From positions 18,266 through 69,528 of the forward strand of contig JAGNDO010000019.1 of NCBI GenBank assembly GCA_018003515.1: a stretch of 51,263 nt of DNA. Direction: 5' to 3'. Source of the DNA: Caldilineaceae bacterium (lineage in GTDB: Bacteria > Chloroflexota > Anaerolineae > Caldilineales > Caldilineaceae). Positions 27,407 through 38,894 of this stretch are shown in pieces. A program made the translations under genes and the position numbers. The notes beneath the pieces are model-generated. The model saw nothing but the letters and a program-made list of their open reading frames with translations. It made no database searches and was not told the origin of the DNA. Position 1 is the stretch's first letter. Each line of letters starts with the position of its first letter.

Positions 27407-28774
27407 TTAAGATTGAGGTGGGGTGACAAAGACAAAAATCAGATCGTTCACATTTGTCTGCGTGGGGCCGGTCATGAGCAGGTCGCCGGTTTTTTTGAGA
27501 AAAGGATAGGCATCATGTCCGCGCAGGCTCTTGGGGGCGTCCAGCCCCTGGTTTCGGCTTCGCTGCACCGTGCCGCCATCCACAAGCCCGCCTGCGCTCT
27601 CTGTGGGGCCGTCAGAGCCATCCGTGGCCAAAGAGACCACGGTGATGCCCGCGGTGCCCTCCAGCCCCAACGCGGCGGCCAGGGCCAGTTCCTGGTTGCG
27701 TCCGCCCAGGCCAGGGTTCTGGCCCAAGGTTACTGTGGTCTCTCCGCCCAAAACCAGACAGGCCGGCGCGACCACGGGGTTCCCGCTGGCCTGCACTTCC
27801 CGGCCCAAGGCCACGGCCAGTTTGGCCACCTCCGCCGCCTCCCCTTCCACAAACGTCGAGAGCAGCAGGGTGTTGAAGCCCAGCCCCCTGGCCGCCTCAC
27901 ACGCCGCCAGGGCCGCCACCCGGTTGTCCGCCACAATCTGCGTCACCGTGCGGGCAAAGATGGGGTCGCCGGGTTTGGGCGTGTCGGCCAGATCCCCAGC
28001 CAGCCCGGCCCGCAAGCGGTCCACCACGGCCAGGGGCAATTGATCCGCCAAATTGTAGCGCGTCACCACAGCCCAGGCATCCGCCCAGGTGGTGGGGTCC
28101 GCCACCGTCGGCCCGCTGGCGATGGCGTCCAAGGGGCTGCCCACCACATCGCTGAGGACCAAAGTGATCACCGTGGCCGGTGCCGCGGCCCGGGCCAACT
28201 GCCCCCCCTTCACCGCGCTCAGGTGTTTGCGCACACAGTTGAACTCCTGGATCGTCGCCCCGCTGCCCAACAGCAGCTTGCCCGCCCCCTGCAAATCCCC
28301 CAAACTCAGGGGCGGGGCCGGCGCGGTGAGCAGGGCAGATCCGCCCCCAGAAATCAACGCAATCACCAGATCCCGCTCCCCGGCCCCTTCGGCCAAAGCC
28401 AGGATGCGCGCCCCGGCGTCCGCCCCAGCCTGGTCCGGCACAGGATGGGTGGCCTCGGCGATCTCCACCGTGCGCGTCGGGCCGCCATGCCCAGTCTTCA
28501 CCACCACCAGCCCGGCGCTGATCCGCTCGCCCAAAATCTTTTCCACCGCCTGGGCCATGGGCGCACCCGCCTTCCCCGCGCCGATGACGATCACCCGGTC
28601 AAACTGGGCCAGATCGAATTCGTTTTTCCCCAAGATGAGGCGGTCTCCGTCTCGGTGCAGGGCGGCCATGACCGCGGTGTGGGGGTTGACCGCGGCCAAG
28701 GCGGCGTTCAAAATTTGGACGATGGGCTGGCGCTCTTTGGGGTTGTTGACCAAAATATCGGGATGCACAGGCAT
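27407..28774 (-). CDS. glycerate 2-kinase, MOFRL/GckA family
   Basis: Phosphorylates D-glycerate to 2-phosphoglycerate with ATP. 455 residues, usual for the two-domain GckA/TtuD family: an N-terminal Rossmann-like domain with VIGAGKAGAPMAQAVE, ALISGGGSALL and GATIQEFNCVRKHLSAVKGG, and a C-terminal MOFRL domain with LGGETTVTL, GGRNQELALAAAL and ATDGSDGPT. Start ATG 28774 follows CGGAGCAATCCT; upstream in-frame codons (to 28864) do not resemble the family. It would feed glyoxylate/serine-derived or tartrate-derived glycerate into glycolysis. Gene context gives no further hint. Confidence 0.92.
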   Translation of the reverse strand: MPVHPDILVNNPKERQPIVQILNAALAAVNPHTAVMAALHRDGDRLILGKNEFDLAQFDRVIVIGAGKAGAPMAQAVEKILGERISAGLVVVKTGHGGPTRTVEIAEATHPVPDQAGADAGARILALAEGAGERDLVIALISGGGSALLTAPAPPLSLGDLQGAGKLLLGSGATIQEFNCVRKHLSAVKGGQLARAAAPATVITLVLSDVVGSPLDAIASGPTVADPTTWADAWAVVTRYNLADQLPLAVVDRLRAGLAGDLADTPKPGDPIFARTVTQIVADNRVAALAACEAARGLGFNTLLLSTFVEGEAAEVAKLAVALGREVQASGNPVVAPACLVLGGETTVTLGQNPGLGGRNQELALAAALGLEGTAGITVVSLATDGSDGPTESAGGLVDGGTVQRSRNQGLDAPKSLRGHDAYPFLKKTGDLLMTGPTQTNVNDLIFVFVTPPQS

Positions 28775-28864
28775 AGGATTGCTCCGGTTGCAGACTTGAA
28801 AATACGGGTTGAAATGTGGTGAACTTCTGTGGGGTATTATGCCAAGCGGGGGCAGAGATAGCAA

Positions 28865-28932
28865 ACAGGGGGAAGTGGATTGGAGGAGTTCGCACCAGGG
28901 GGTGCGAACTCCTCCAATCCACTTCCCCCTGT
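28865..28932. repeat. perfect 32-bp hairpin
   Basis: Arms 28865-28896 and 28901-28932 are exact complements with a 4-base loop. The apical part reads GGAGTTCGCACC..GGTGCGAACTCC. It begins one base after the YjjX stop codon (minus strand). It may serve as terminator but is far longer than needed. Confidence 0.93.
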
Positions 28933-28933
28933 C

Positions 28934-29473
28934 TTATTCGGGGAAAAACAGTTCCAGGTTGAGGAAGGGCACCAGGGCCATGATTACCCCCTGGGCGGTG
29001 ATGTCTTGGCGGTTTAGCACACCCCGGCTGAATTGGCCGATGGCCCCGCCCTTGCGGTTGGTGTGCTGGGTGTCCAGCATCTCGTCCATCACATGGCCCA
29101 ACTCCAGCCCCGCGTCCAGCCGGGCGGTGACCGGGTCGGGCAGTTCAAATTGGGGCGAAATGCCAATGCCCACGCGCCCCTGGCTGTCGAGGACCACCAT
29201 GACCCCAAAGCCAAACCAGCGTCCATAGCGCCGCTCGATGCCTCCCTCAATCCCCACGCAGTACTCTGCCTCCAACCCCTGCGCCCGATTCTGCTCGGCC
29301 AACCACTCGGCCCGGTTGCGCGCCCCGATGTAGGTCTCCTCCCCCACAGGCTGGGCCGCCACCCCGGAGGGCGCGGCCATCCCCACCGCGTCAACGCCGC
29401 CGCTGAAGTGGGCGAACGCTTCAGCGACGGCGTTGATTTTGATCGGATTGGTGGAGCCGACGAGTATTTTCAT
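28934..29473 (-). CDS. yjjX: inosine/xanthosine triphosphatase (YjjX family)
   Basis: 179-residue house-cleaning NTPase that hydrolyses ITP and XTP and keeps deaminated purines out of RNA and DNA. It opens with KILVGSTNPIKINAV, the family's nucleotide-binding start, and has ETYIGARNRAEW, EYCVGIEGGIE, then LGHVMDEM and KGGAIGQFSRGVLNRQ, all YjjX hallmarks. Start ATG 29473; the frame is open upstream to 29536 only through GGGGATT repeats that read PNPQSPLPNPQSPQ. No ribosome binding site is obvious because the repeat abuts the start. Cytoplasmic. Confidence 0.93.
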   Translation of the reverse strand: MKILVGSTNPIKINAVAEAFAHFSGGVDAVGMAAPSGVAAQPVGEETYIGARNRAEWLAEQNRAQGLEAEYCVGIEGGIERRYGRWFGFGVMVVLDSQGRVGIGISPQFELPDPVTARLDAGLELGHVMDEMLDTQHTNRKGGAIGQFSRGVLNRQDITAQGVIMALVPFLNLELFFPE

Positions 29474-29475
29474 GG

Positions 29476-29555
29476 TTTTTTGGGGGGATTGGGGATTGGG
29501 GAGTGGGGATTGGGGATTGGGTGCTTGACACCCCAAACCCTAATCCCCAATCCCC
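29476..29555. repeat. GGGGATT heptamer inverted array
   Basis: GGGGATTGGGGATTGGGG-type units (about 29479-29521) face CTAATCCCCAATCCCCAA (about 29539-29562) around a GTGCTTGACACCCC loop. It fills the PspC-YjjX spacer and abuts the yjjX start. Confidence 0.82.
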
Positions 29556-29564
29556 AACCCCCGA

Positions 29565-29753
29565 CTACCGTCTCGGCATGATGATCCACAGCACCACATA
29601 GGGCAGGACGCCGGGGAGTCCGCCGGGGAGGAGGAGGAAGACGAAGAGCAGCCGGAACCAGATAGGGTCGATGCCGAAGAACTCGCCCAGTCCGCCGCAG
29701 ACGCCGGCGATCATGCCATTTTGTCGTTTGAGTTGATTGTTTTTGTTTGCCAT
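29565..29753 (-). CDS. PspC domain membrane protein
   Basis: 62 residues comprising one PspC domain: an N-terminal amphipathic helix and turn (MIAGVCGGLGEFFGIDP) followed by one long hydrophobic helix (WFRLLFVFLLLPGGLPGVLPYVVLWIIMP). PspC proteins sense or respond to membrane stress; stand-alone PspC of this size is common in many phyla, and its exact role is not known. ATG 29753 follows AGAGGAATCTT. It sits upstream of yjjX on the same strand. Confidence 0.9.
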   Translation of the reverse strand: MANKNNQLKRQNGMIAGVCGGLGEFFGIDPIWFRLLFVFLLLPGGLPGVLPYVVLWIIMPRR

Positions 29754-29871
29754 AAGATTCCTCTTCTTTCACAGGTGTGAGCGTTTTTAGGTGTAATGTC
29801 GGCCAGGATTCTCGCCTCGGCCCGACATGCCCATAGTACGCATCCTTGTGGAGAAAAGTTTCGGCTGTTTC

Positions 29872-30360
29872 TCAGCGCACCAGCTTGACCTCGCCTACCG
29901 TCCCGCCGGTCATCTCGACCAATTGGGCGGGGCGCAGTTTGAAGACGGCAAACGGGGTCCCCGCCGCGGCCCAGATTTCGTCAAAGACGAGCAGGTCTTC
30001 GTCGATCAATGTGGTGATCGGCTGGGTGTGGCCGACCGGGGCCACGCCGCCGATGACGAAGCCTGTGCGGGCGCGCACGAAGTCGGCGTCCGCCTTGCCG
30101 ATGGTCTCGCCCAGGAGATCTCGCACCTTCTTCTCGTCCACCCGGTTGGCCCCGCTGGCGATCACCAGCACGGGCACATCCCGCTGCTTGACCCGGAAGA
30201 CCAGGGACTTGGCGATCTGCCCCACCTCACAGCCCACGGCCGCCGCCGCCTCGGCAGACGTACGGGTGGACTCGGCAAACTCGACCACGGTCAGGTCGGC
30301 ATAGCCCAGGGCGTGGAGGGTGTTTTGAACATTTTGGGCGGCAGGGCGGAGGGTGGGCAT
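29872..30360 (-). CDS. YbaK/EbsC-family aminoacyl-tRNA deacylase
   Basis: 162-residue trans-editing domain related to the insertion domain of prolyl-tRNA synthetase. YbaK-like proteins hydrolyse mischarged Cys-tRNA(Pro) or related species. Diagnostic stretches are SLVFRVKQRDVPVLVIASGANRVD, a catalytic-type Lys in AKSLVF, GFVIGGVAPVGHT and DEDLLVFDEIWAAAGTP. Start ATG 30360 lies 23 bases from a perfect 23-bp repeat hairpin (30384-30434); AGAAAGGTTCTCACACCC upstream gives a plausible ribosome binding site. Specificity within the family cannot be set from sequence. Confidence 0.9.
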   Translation of the reverse strand: MPTLRPAAQNVQNTLHALGYADLTVVEFAESTRTSAEAAAAVGCEVGQIAKSLVFRVKQRDVPVLVIASGANRVDEKKVRDLLGETIGKADADFVRARTGFVIGGVAPVGHTQPITTLIDEDLLVFDEIWAAAGTPFAVFKLRPAQLVEMTGGTVGEVKLVR

Positions 30361-30383
30361 GGGTGTGAGAACCTTTCTGATTT

Positions 30384-30434
30384 ATCGAGTATCGTGTGTC
30401 GAGTATCAAAAATACTCGACACACGATACTCGAT
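30384..30434. repeat. Inverted repeat, TCGAGTATCG family, copy 4
   Basis: The cleanest copy: 23 perfect base pairs (30384-30406 with 30412-30434) and a 5-base CAAAA loop. It lies between the tricorn stop (minus) and the YbaK-like start region, six bases from the tricorn stop codon. Confidence 0.95.
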
Positions 30435-30440
30435 ATTGTC

Positions 30441-34043
<3,603 letters not shown>

Positions 34044-34128
34044 AGTGGTCCTTTGCAGATAAGCGTTATGAGATGCGAGTTGCGAGTTATCTGTCTCGCA
34101 ACTTGTATCCCGAAAAAGTCATCTGCAT

Positions 34129-34158
34129 AGTATAGCGTTTTGTGTGGAGTGGGTGCAA
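34129..34158 (-). promoter_or_regulatory. promoter of the tricorn gene, with leader hairpin
   Basis: Minus strand TTGCAC (34158-34153), 18-base spacer, TATACT (34134-34129). The leader of about 80 bases contains a perfect 9-bp hairpin (34078-34086 with 34095-34103). Confidence 0.5.
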
Positions 34159-34195
34159 ATGATGGGGCGTAAATGCGGGGTGGGGTTTTTGGGGC

Positions 34196-34282
34196 GTAGG
34201 GGTTTGAGTGGGCGGCAGGGTGAATTTTGGCAAAATCTAAGATTTTGCCAAAATTCACCCTGCCGCCCACTCAAACCCCTAC
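34196..34282. repeat. perfect 42-bp hairpin
   Basis: Arms 34196-34237 and 34241-34282 are exact complements across a 3-base TAA loop, the longest perfect stem in the window. It starts 15 bases past the AbiEii-like stop codon (minus strand) and lies upstream of the tricorn promoter. Terminator function is possible; its length suggests a mobile palindromic element. Confidence 0.95.
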
Positions 34283-34297
34283 CGATTGCGGTGAAGA

Positions 34298-35056
34298 TCA
34301 TGCAAGAATGGCGGCTTCAACCTGTTTTTTGGCATTGGCGAAGTCTACGAATTGAGATAAAAGCGGGCGTAAGTCTCGCTCCCAATCTGATTCCACTTGG
34401 GCCAGTCCTTTTTGCCATGCCTCCTGAGACCAGACAATATCGTACAGATCTAGCTTTTCTTGGATCAGTTTTTGCGACAAATCAATATCTTGATTGACCA
34501 GAAGCCACAGATCGTAGAGATCCCGGGGCTTGCCGCGCACGACCAAGGCCCGCACCTTCTCGGCCATCAGATGTTCTCGGGAGATGACGGTGACCACAAA
34601 AGGGCGGATGTCATCATACTCCGAGGTGATGAGGACGGGCTGGGTGGCAACAAGTTCGGGGCGCAGGTTGGCATCCAGGCGCACTTTGCCCTTGGTGCGA
34701 TCCCGGCCATCGTAGAGGGGACCGCGATAGCTCAGATCTATGCTGTATCCCACTTCTCCTTGCCAGGGATTGCGCAGTTCCGCTTCAATGCCATAAGCGG
34801 CAAGATCGGAGGCAACCGTCTGCCAAGTTGCTTCGATAGCCGCCACATCAAGATCCGGTGCATTGAAATCCAGGTCTTCGGAGTAGCGATTGCCCCGATA
34901 GGCTATGCGCAGGGCCGTTCCTCCTTTGAAGATCAGGCTGGTTGGACGACTGTACAGCATGGCAAGGATCAAGTGCTGCAAATAGTCCCGCTCTTGGGCG
35001 TGCAGGCCGATGGCGTGGCGTTGGGCCACGCGCTGGATCTGTTGGCGAGTCAGCAT
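34298..35056 (-). CDS. AbiEii-type nucleotidyltransferase toxin
   Basis: 252-residue member of the AbiEii/AbiGii toxin family (DNA polymerase beta-like nucleotidyltransferase fold), the toxin of type IV toxin-antitoxin/abortive-infection systems. Motif I KGGTALRIAY (44-53), the acidic pair in SEDLDF (59-64), and the downstream EKVRALVVRGKPRDLYDLWLL with its Lys and Arg/Asp positions are intact, so it looks active. ATG 35056 overlaps the TGA of the upstream gene (TGATG), the standard arrangement for coupled antitoxin-toxin translation. A 42-bp hairpin follows. The nearest relatives cannot be named. Confidence 0.87.
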   Translation of the reverse strand: MLTRQQIQRVAQRHAIGLHAQERDYLQHLILAMLYSRPTSLIFKGGTALRIAYRGNRYSEDLDFNAPDLDVAAIEATWQTVASDLAAYGIEAELRNPWQGEVGYSIDLSYRGPLYDGRDRTKGKVRLDANLRPELVATQPVLITSEYDDIRPFVVTVISREHLMAEKVRALVVRGKPRDLYDLWLLVNQDIDLSQKLIQEKLDLYDIVWSQEAWQKGLAQVESDWERDLRPLLSQFVDFANAKKQVEAAILA

Positions 35057-35820
35057 CAGCCGATCCCCTCTCGTTGAAGTTGGTACGCTAAAAGATTGCC
35101 TCGGATCTGCCAACGGGAATCGATACCTCCGGTGGCTGGCGAACGCGGGTCCAACAGGATTGGGCTGGTGGACACAGGCAATCCTGTGGTCTGGATGCCC
35201 AGCCGTTCGAGCAGGAAGCCCAGGCGAGATGCCAGGCTACGGTCATCCATGCGGATGGCATAGTCGATCAGCAGGTCAACATCCAGATCCGGCCCGGCCA
35301 CGGCCAGGGCATGGGCAACCTCGGCTATGCCCCCGGCATAGCGGGACTGGTCCAGGCTATCGATCAGGCTCTTCTCCAGATCCGCCACCATGACCGGCAA
35401 ATCGCCAATCACCTCTCGTTGGTAGCCAAAAAACTTGCTCGGTTTGACCGTCACATAGCGAAAACGATGACCTTGGAACTCAACCGGGCGCTTCTTGCGG
35501 GTGGTGGCCACAAAAACCGTGTGGGGAACCTGCTCGGTGAGGCCGTGGAAATGCAGAGCGGACCAATAGGAAATGTAGGAGGGGAAGGCCAATTGATTGG
35601 CGATGAAGAGCGGGTTGCCCAAAACCCGTTCCGGTTCAAGGCCAACCAACAGGTACTTGCCCTTCTCCACCCCCATCACCAGCCCGCGGGCGGTGAGTTG
35701 TTGTAGCAGATCATAGGCTTGGGCAATTTCCAGATCAAAAACCCCCGCCAGAAGTCTGGGTGTGAGGTAAAAGAGATTGGCGGTATGTAATTGTCGGGCA
35801 ATAGAAATTGAGTCGTCCAT
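35056..35820 (-). CDS. AbiEi-type antitoxin / transcriptional regulator
   Basis: 254 residues. The N-terminal region (about 1-75) forms a winged-helix-type domain (SIARQLHTANLFYLTPRLLA, AQAYDLLQQLTARGLVMGVE, KGKYLLVG). It is followed by the AbiEi-like body (LAFPSYISYWSALHFHGLTE, VFVATTRKKRPVEF, RYVTVKPSKFFG, VADLEKSLIDSLD). AbiEi proteins neutralise AbiEii and repress their own promoter. Start ATG 35820 was chosen because the preceding in-frame codons (to 35916) are unlike the family; GGAAA lies about 12 bases upstream. A promoter pair is at 35864-35892. The stop overlaps the toxin start. Confidence 0.83.
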   Translation of the reverse strand: MDDSISIARQLHTANLFYLTPRLLAGVFDLEIAQAYDLLQQLTARGLVMGVEKGKYLLVGLEPERVLGNPLFIANQLAFPSYISYWSALHFHGLTEQVPHTVFVATTRKKRPVEFQGHRFRYVTVKPSKFFGYQREVIGDLPVMVADLEKSLIDSLDQSRYAGGIAEVAHALAVAGPDLDVDLLIDYAIRMDDRSLASRLGFLLERLGIQTTGLPVSTSPILLDPRSPATGGIDSRWQIRGNLLAYQLQREGIG

Positions 35821-35863
35821 TTGGGTAAATTTCCATAATTGTTTCCTCGATTTATATGATGAA

Positions 35864-35892
35864 ATTGTATCACGAACCGAATTGAAGATCAA
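35864..35892 (-). promoter_or_regulatory. promoter of the AbiE pair
   Basis: Minus strand TTGATC (35892-35887), 17-base spacer, TACAAT (35869-35864); predicted start near 35857, 37 bases before ATG 35820. It is divergent from the promoter at 35923, with only about 30 bases between the two -35 boxes. Confidence 0.5.
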
Positions 35893-35922
35893 ACCCCTAC
35901 GGTTATGCCGCCGCACCCAGCG

Positions 35923-35952
35923 TTGACCCCCCAGATCGCCCCATGCTATAAT
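35923..35952 (+). promoter_or_regulatory. promoter giving a probable leaderless transcript
   Basis: TTGACC (35923-35928), 18-base spacer, perfect TATAAT (35947-35952). The next gene's ATG is at 35959, exactly where transcription should begin. Confidence 0.6.
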
Positions 35953-35958
35953 TCACCC

Positions 35959-37314
35959 ATGCCAACAGCACGAAATCACTCATCACTCCTTACTCCTTCC
36001 TCATTCGCCCGCACCCTGGCCCTGATCCTGGCCCTGGCCGCCCTCACCGCCTGCGCGCCCAGGCCGGAGTTGAACGCAGCGGGCTATCTCCTCCAGCGCT
36101 GGCAGACCGAAGGGGCCGTAGCCCGCTTTGGCCCGGCGGCCGAGGCCACACCCGTTTCCCAACTCCCCGGCGGGGTGGCCGGGCGGGTGACCGCGGACGG
36201 CGTGCCCGTACCCGGCGTCTCCGTGGTCCTGGCCCAGGCGGATGGGACGCCGTTCAGCGGGGTCACGGATGCCCAGGGCCGCTACCAGATCGATGGCGTG
36301 CCGCCGGGTCGCTATGTGCCCGCCGCCGTGGGTCCGGGCTATGCCGAGACGGTCATGCAGGATGGATGGGGGCTGGGGCGGTTGGCCACGGTCATCAGCG
36401 GCCAAACCACGGATCTGCCCGTCTTGGCCATGCGCCCGGATGTGGCCCCGGCTTTGCCCGAGGATCCGGCGGCGGTCTTCAACCTGCAAGCCGGGGAAAC
36501 CTACACGGCCACTGCCGCCTTCCCCACCGGGGCAGCGGCCACGGTGCAGCCGTTCAGCTTCCAGCGGGACGGCGTGACCATCGACAGTCTGCGTCTCTAT
36601 TTGCCTCTGGATCTGGCCCCGGATGCCAAGCTGCCCCTGCTCTTCGCCGTCTATCCGGGGGTGATCGACGGCTGGGAGCCGGTCAGCGTGGCCTATGCCA
36701 GCCAGGGCTTTGCACTGGTCGCCATCTCCCCGGCCGCGGCGTGGAAGGTGGATATTGACCAGCACACGTTGGATGCCCGCATTGCCCTGCATTTGGCCCG
36801 TAGCGGAGCCTTTGGCCCCCACATCGCCGACAGCCCGGCGGTGGCGCTGGGGGGGAGCTTCAGCAGCGCGGTGCTGCACCGTCTTTTGCGGGCAGAGGGG
36901 GGTAAATTCGCCGCCTGGGTGACCGTGGGCGGGATCAGCAACGCCTTCACCGGCGCGGCGGACTTCTATGCCGGAAAATTGGCGATTCCTGAGCAATACG
37001 CCCTGGTGATCCCTGCGTTGGGGCCGGCGGATCTCTATCCGGCCCAATTTTTGCGCTATTCCCCGGTCTACACCGCCGGGGAGCTGCCCGCCACGCTGAT
37101 CATCCACACGGGCGCGGACACCATCATCCCCATCAGCCAGGCCTACGAACTGGAAGCCGCCCTGCGCACAGCCGGGGTGCCGGTTGAGTTATTCTATTAC
37201 GCAGACGTCAGCCACTATTTGCAGATCGGCGAGAACATGACCGACACTGGGGCACAGATGTTTCTGTTGATTTTGGACTTTGCGCGACGGTATGCGGGAT
37301 TGCCGGTGGGGTGA
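35959..37314 (+). CDS. lipoprotein with carboxypeptidase-regulatory-like domain and alpha/beta hydrolase
   Basis: 451 residues. A signal peptide ends in a lipobox (LTAC, Cys32), so it is a membrane-anchored lipoprotein. Residues about 70-160 are a CarboxypepD_reg-like beta-sandwich (GGVAGRVTADGVPVPGVSVV, VTDAQGRYQIDGVPPGRY). The C-terminal half is an alpha/beta hydrolase of the dienelactone hydrolase/prolyl oligopeptidase type: nucleophile elbow ALGGSFSSAV, an acid in HTGADTIIP and the catalytic His in YADVSHYL. The substrate is unknown. There is no ribosome binding site and the TATAAT box ends 7 bases before ATG 35959, so the message may be leaderless. An earlier ATG at 35905 lies before the promoter and is unlikely. 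Confidence 0.8.
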   Translation: MPTARNHSSLLTPSSFARTLALILALAALTACAPRPELNAAGYLLQRWQTEGAVARFGPAAEATPVSQLPGGVAGRVTADGVPVPGVSVVLAQADGTPFSGVTDAQGRYQIDGVPPGRYVPAAVGPGYAETVMQDGWGLGRLATVISGQTTDLPVLAMRPDVAPALPEDPAAVFNLQAGETYTATAAFPTGAAATVQPFSFQRDGVTIDSLRLYLPLDLAPDAKLPLLFAVYPGVIDGWEPVSVAYASQGFALVAISPAAAWKVDIDQHTLDARIALHLARSGAFGPHIADSPAVALGGSFSSAVLHRLLRAEGGKFAAWVTVGGISNAFTGAADFYAGKLAIPEQYALVIPALGPADLYPAQFLRYSPVYTAGELPATLIIHTGADTIIPISQAYELEAALRTAGVPVELFYYADVSHYLQIGENMTDTGAQMFLLILDFARRYAGLPVG

Positions 37315-37322
37315 TAAGGGCT

Positions 37323-37354
37323 GAGATTGGGAGATTGGGAGATTGGGAGATTAA
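37323..37354. repeat. octamer GAGATTGG direct array
   Basis: Three GAGATTGG units and one GAGATTAA at 37323-37354, without an opposing arm. It ends 5 bases before ATG 37360, where it may stand in for the leader. Confidence 0.9.
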
Positions 37355-37359
37355 GGCTG

Positions 37360-37746
37360 ATGGCGATTGAGCGACTTCAAGCGGAGATCGAAGCCCTTTC
37401 TGACGAGGACTTTGCGCAATTGCGAGACTGGTTCCTCGAAAGAGATTGGGAGCGATGGGATCGGCAATTGGAAGCGGATGTTGCCGAGGGCAAGCTGGAC
37501 TTTTTGATCGAAGAGGCGCGGCTTGCTCAGGCGAGGATGGCCAAGCGGTCTGAGTTGCTCTCCTACGATCCGGCGAAAAATTTGCTTTACTTGAGACTTG
37601 ATGAACGAACTCAGCCGGTGATCAACCGCCGTTTGGATGAGGATATTGTCCTGGATCTGGGATCGGATGAACAGATTGTGGGAATTGAGATTCTGGATGC
37701 CTCAAATCGGGTCGATTTGGGCCGCATCTTGGGGTTGATTGCTTGA
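37360..37746 (+). CDS. antitoxin-like domain fused to DUF2283
   Basis: 128 residues in two parts. Residues 1-62 (IEALSDEDFAQLRDWFLERD, WDRQLEADVAEGKLDFLIEE) match the small acidic antitoxin that usually precedes a RelE/ParE-like toxin gene in Chloroflexota and cyanobacteria. Residues about 69-128 (YDPAKNLLYLRLDE, INRRLDEDIVLDLGSDEQIV, GIEILDASNRVD) are a DUF2283 domain, itself often found in toxin-antitoxin settings. No toxin gene follows. I start at ATG 37360, since in-frame codons before it are repeat (MGDWEIGRLRL). The fusion may come from loss of an intervening toxin gene. The function is unknown. Confidence 0.72.
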   Translation: MAIERLQAEIEALSDEDFAQLRDWFLERDWERWDRQLEADVAEGKLDFLIEEARLAQARMAKRSELLSYDPAKNLLYLRLDERTQPVINRRLDEDIVLDLGSDEQIVGIEILDASNRVDLGRILGLIA

Positions 37747-37779
37747 ATTTGGGTTTGTTTAGAATTGGTTGGGCGACCC

Positions 37780-37862
37780 GAAACGTCCCCGGCACTCACG
37801 TACAAAGTGGTTGAGAAATGTACATTTTCGCTCGCTTGGGGAGAAAGTGCCGGGGACGTTTC
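37780..37862. repeat. 83-bp element with 17-bp inverted ends
   Basis: GAAACGTCCCCGGCACT (37780-37796) is exactly complementary to 37846-37862. The interior holds GTACAAAGTGG..ATGTAC. The right half is similar to 48190-48247 (CGCTTGG..AAAGCCGGGGACGTTT), indicating a dispersed family. It lies between the fusion gene and ygfZ. Confidence 0.85.
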
Positions 37863-37908
37863 TCGCCTCATGTTGACCAACCCTTGTAGATTTGGAGAAA
37901 TATTAGTG

Positions 37909-38886
37909 ATGGAACCTCTTGTCGAACTTGTTACAGATGAAGCCGACTACGCCGCCCTGACCCAATCCGCCGCCTTTCAGGTGCGCCCGGACGCCGGCGC
38001 GCTGATCCTGGCTGGGGCGGATCGGGTGGACTTTGTGCAGCGTATGACCAGCAACGATGTGCTGCGTCTGCCCCAAGATCGGGCCGCGGTCACGGTGCTG
38101 ACCAGTCCGGTGGCCCGCATTCTGGCCGTCTTCACCGTGGTGAAGCGGGCGGCGGATCTGCTGATTTTGCCTGAAGTGGGCCGTACGGCGGATCTGTTCA
38201 AACATTTGCGGGGTCAGATTTTCTTCATGGATCAGGTCACGGTGACGGATGTCAATCCAGAGTTTCGGCGTTTGCGGCTGATGGGACCCCAGGCCGCCAA
38301 TGTGCTGGCCTTGCATGGCTTTGAGTTGGCCGATGCCCCCGATGGCACGGTCCAAACCGTGGACGGGGTGACAGCGGTCAAGCAGATGGGCTACGACGTG
38401 CCGGGCTATGAGATCCTGGTCCCAATTGCCCAGGCGGACCGTTTTCTGGCCAGCCTGCGCCGGGCCCACGCCCATCCCCTGGCCGATGACCGAGCGTATC
38501 ACATGCGCCGGGTGGAGTGGGGGCGTCCCGGCACCGGCGCGGAGATCACCGATGCCTTTTCGCCCTTGGAGGCTGGCTTGGCCTGGGCCTGTGCCGAAAA
38601 CAAGGGTTGCTACACGGGCCAGGAGATCATCGCCCGCCAGATCACCTATGATAAAGTCACCAAAACCCTGGTGGGCATCACAGCCGATGGCCCGGTCGAT
38701 CCCGGCGCGGAGGTGCTGGCCGACGGCAGATCCGTGGGCACTGTTACCAGCGCCGTCTTTAGCCCCAGCTTGGGCAAACATCTGGCCCTGGCTGTGGTCA
38801 AACGCCCGGCCAACGTCCCCGGCACCGCCGTCACCTTGGGCAATGGGGCGGGGATTGTGGCCGAATTGCCCTTCATCACAGAATAG
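37909..38886 (+). CDS. ygfZ: YgfZ/GcvT-type folate-binding protein
   Basis: 325-residue tetrahydrofolate-binding protein of the YgfZ/IBA57 group, related to the glycine-cleavage T protein and involved in maturation or repair of Fe-S enzymes and tRNA modification. The diagnostic motif KGCYTGQE (in [15 protein letters not shown], with the functional Cys) is present, as are QRMTSNDV near the N-terminus and a GcvT C-terminal barrel ([18 protein letters not shown]). ATG 37909 has GGAG 12 bases upstream; extending the frame to 37765 would translate the 37780 repeat (ETSPALTYKV). LipM follows after 8 bases, so an operon is likely. Confidence 0.92.
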   Translation: MEPLVELVTDEADYAALTQSAAFQVRPDAGALILAGADRVDFVQRMTSNDVLRLPQDRAAVTVLTSPVARILAVFTVVKRAADLLILPEVGRTADLFKHLRGQIFFMDQVTVTDVNPEFRRLRLMGPQAANVLALHGFELADAPDGTVQTVDGVTAVKQMGYDVPGYEILVPIAQADRFLASLRRAHAHPLADDRAYHMRRVEWGRPGTGAEITDAFSPLEAGLAWACAENKGCYTGQEIIARQITYDKVTKTLVGITADGPVDPGAEVLADGRSVGTVTSAVFSPSLGKHLALAVVKRPANVPGTAVTLGNGAGIVAELPFITE

Positions 38887-38894
38887 CGAATCCA

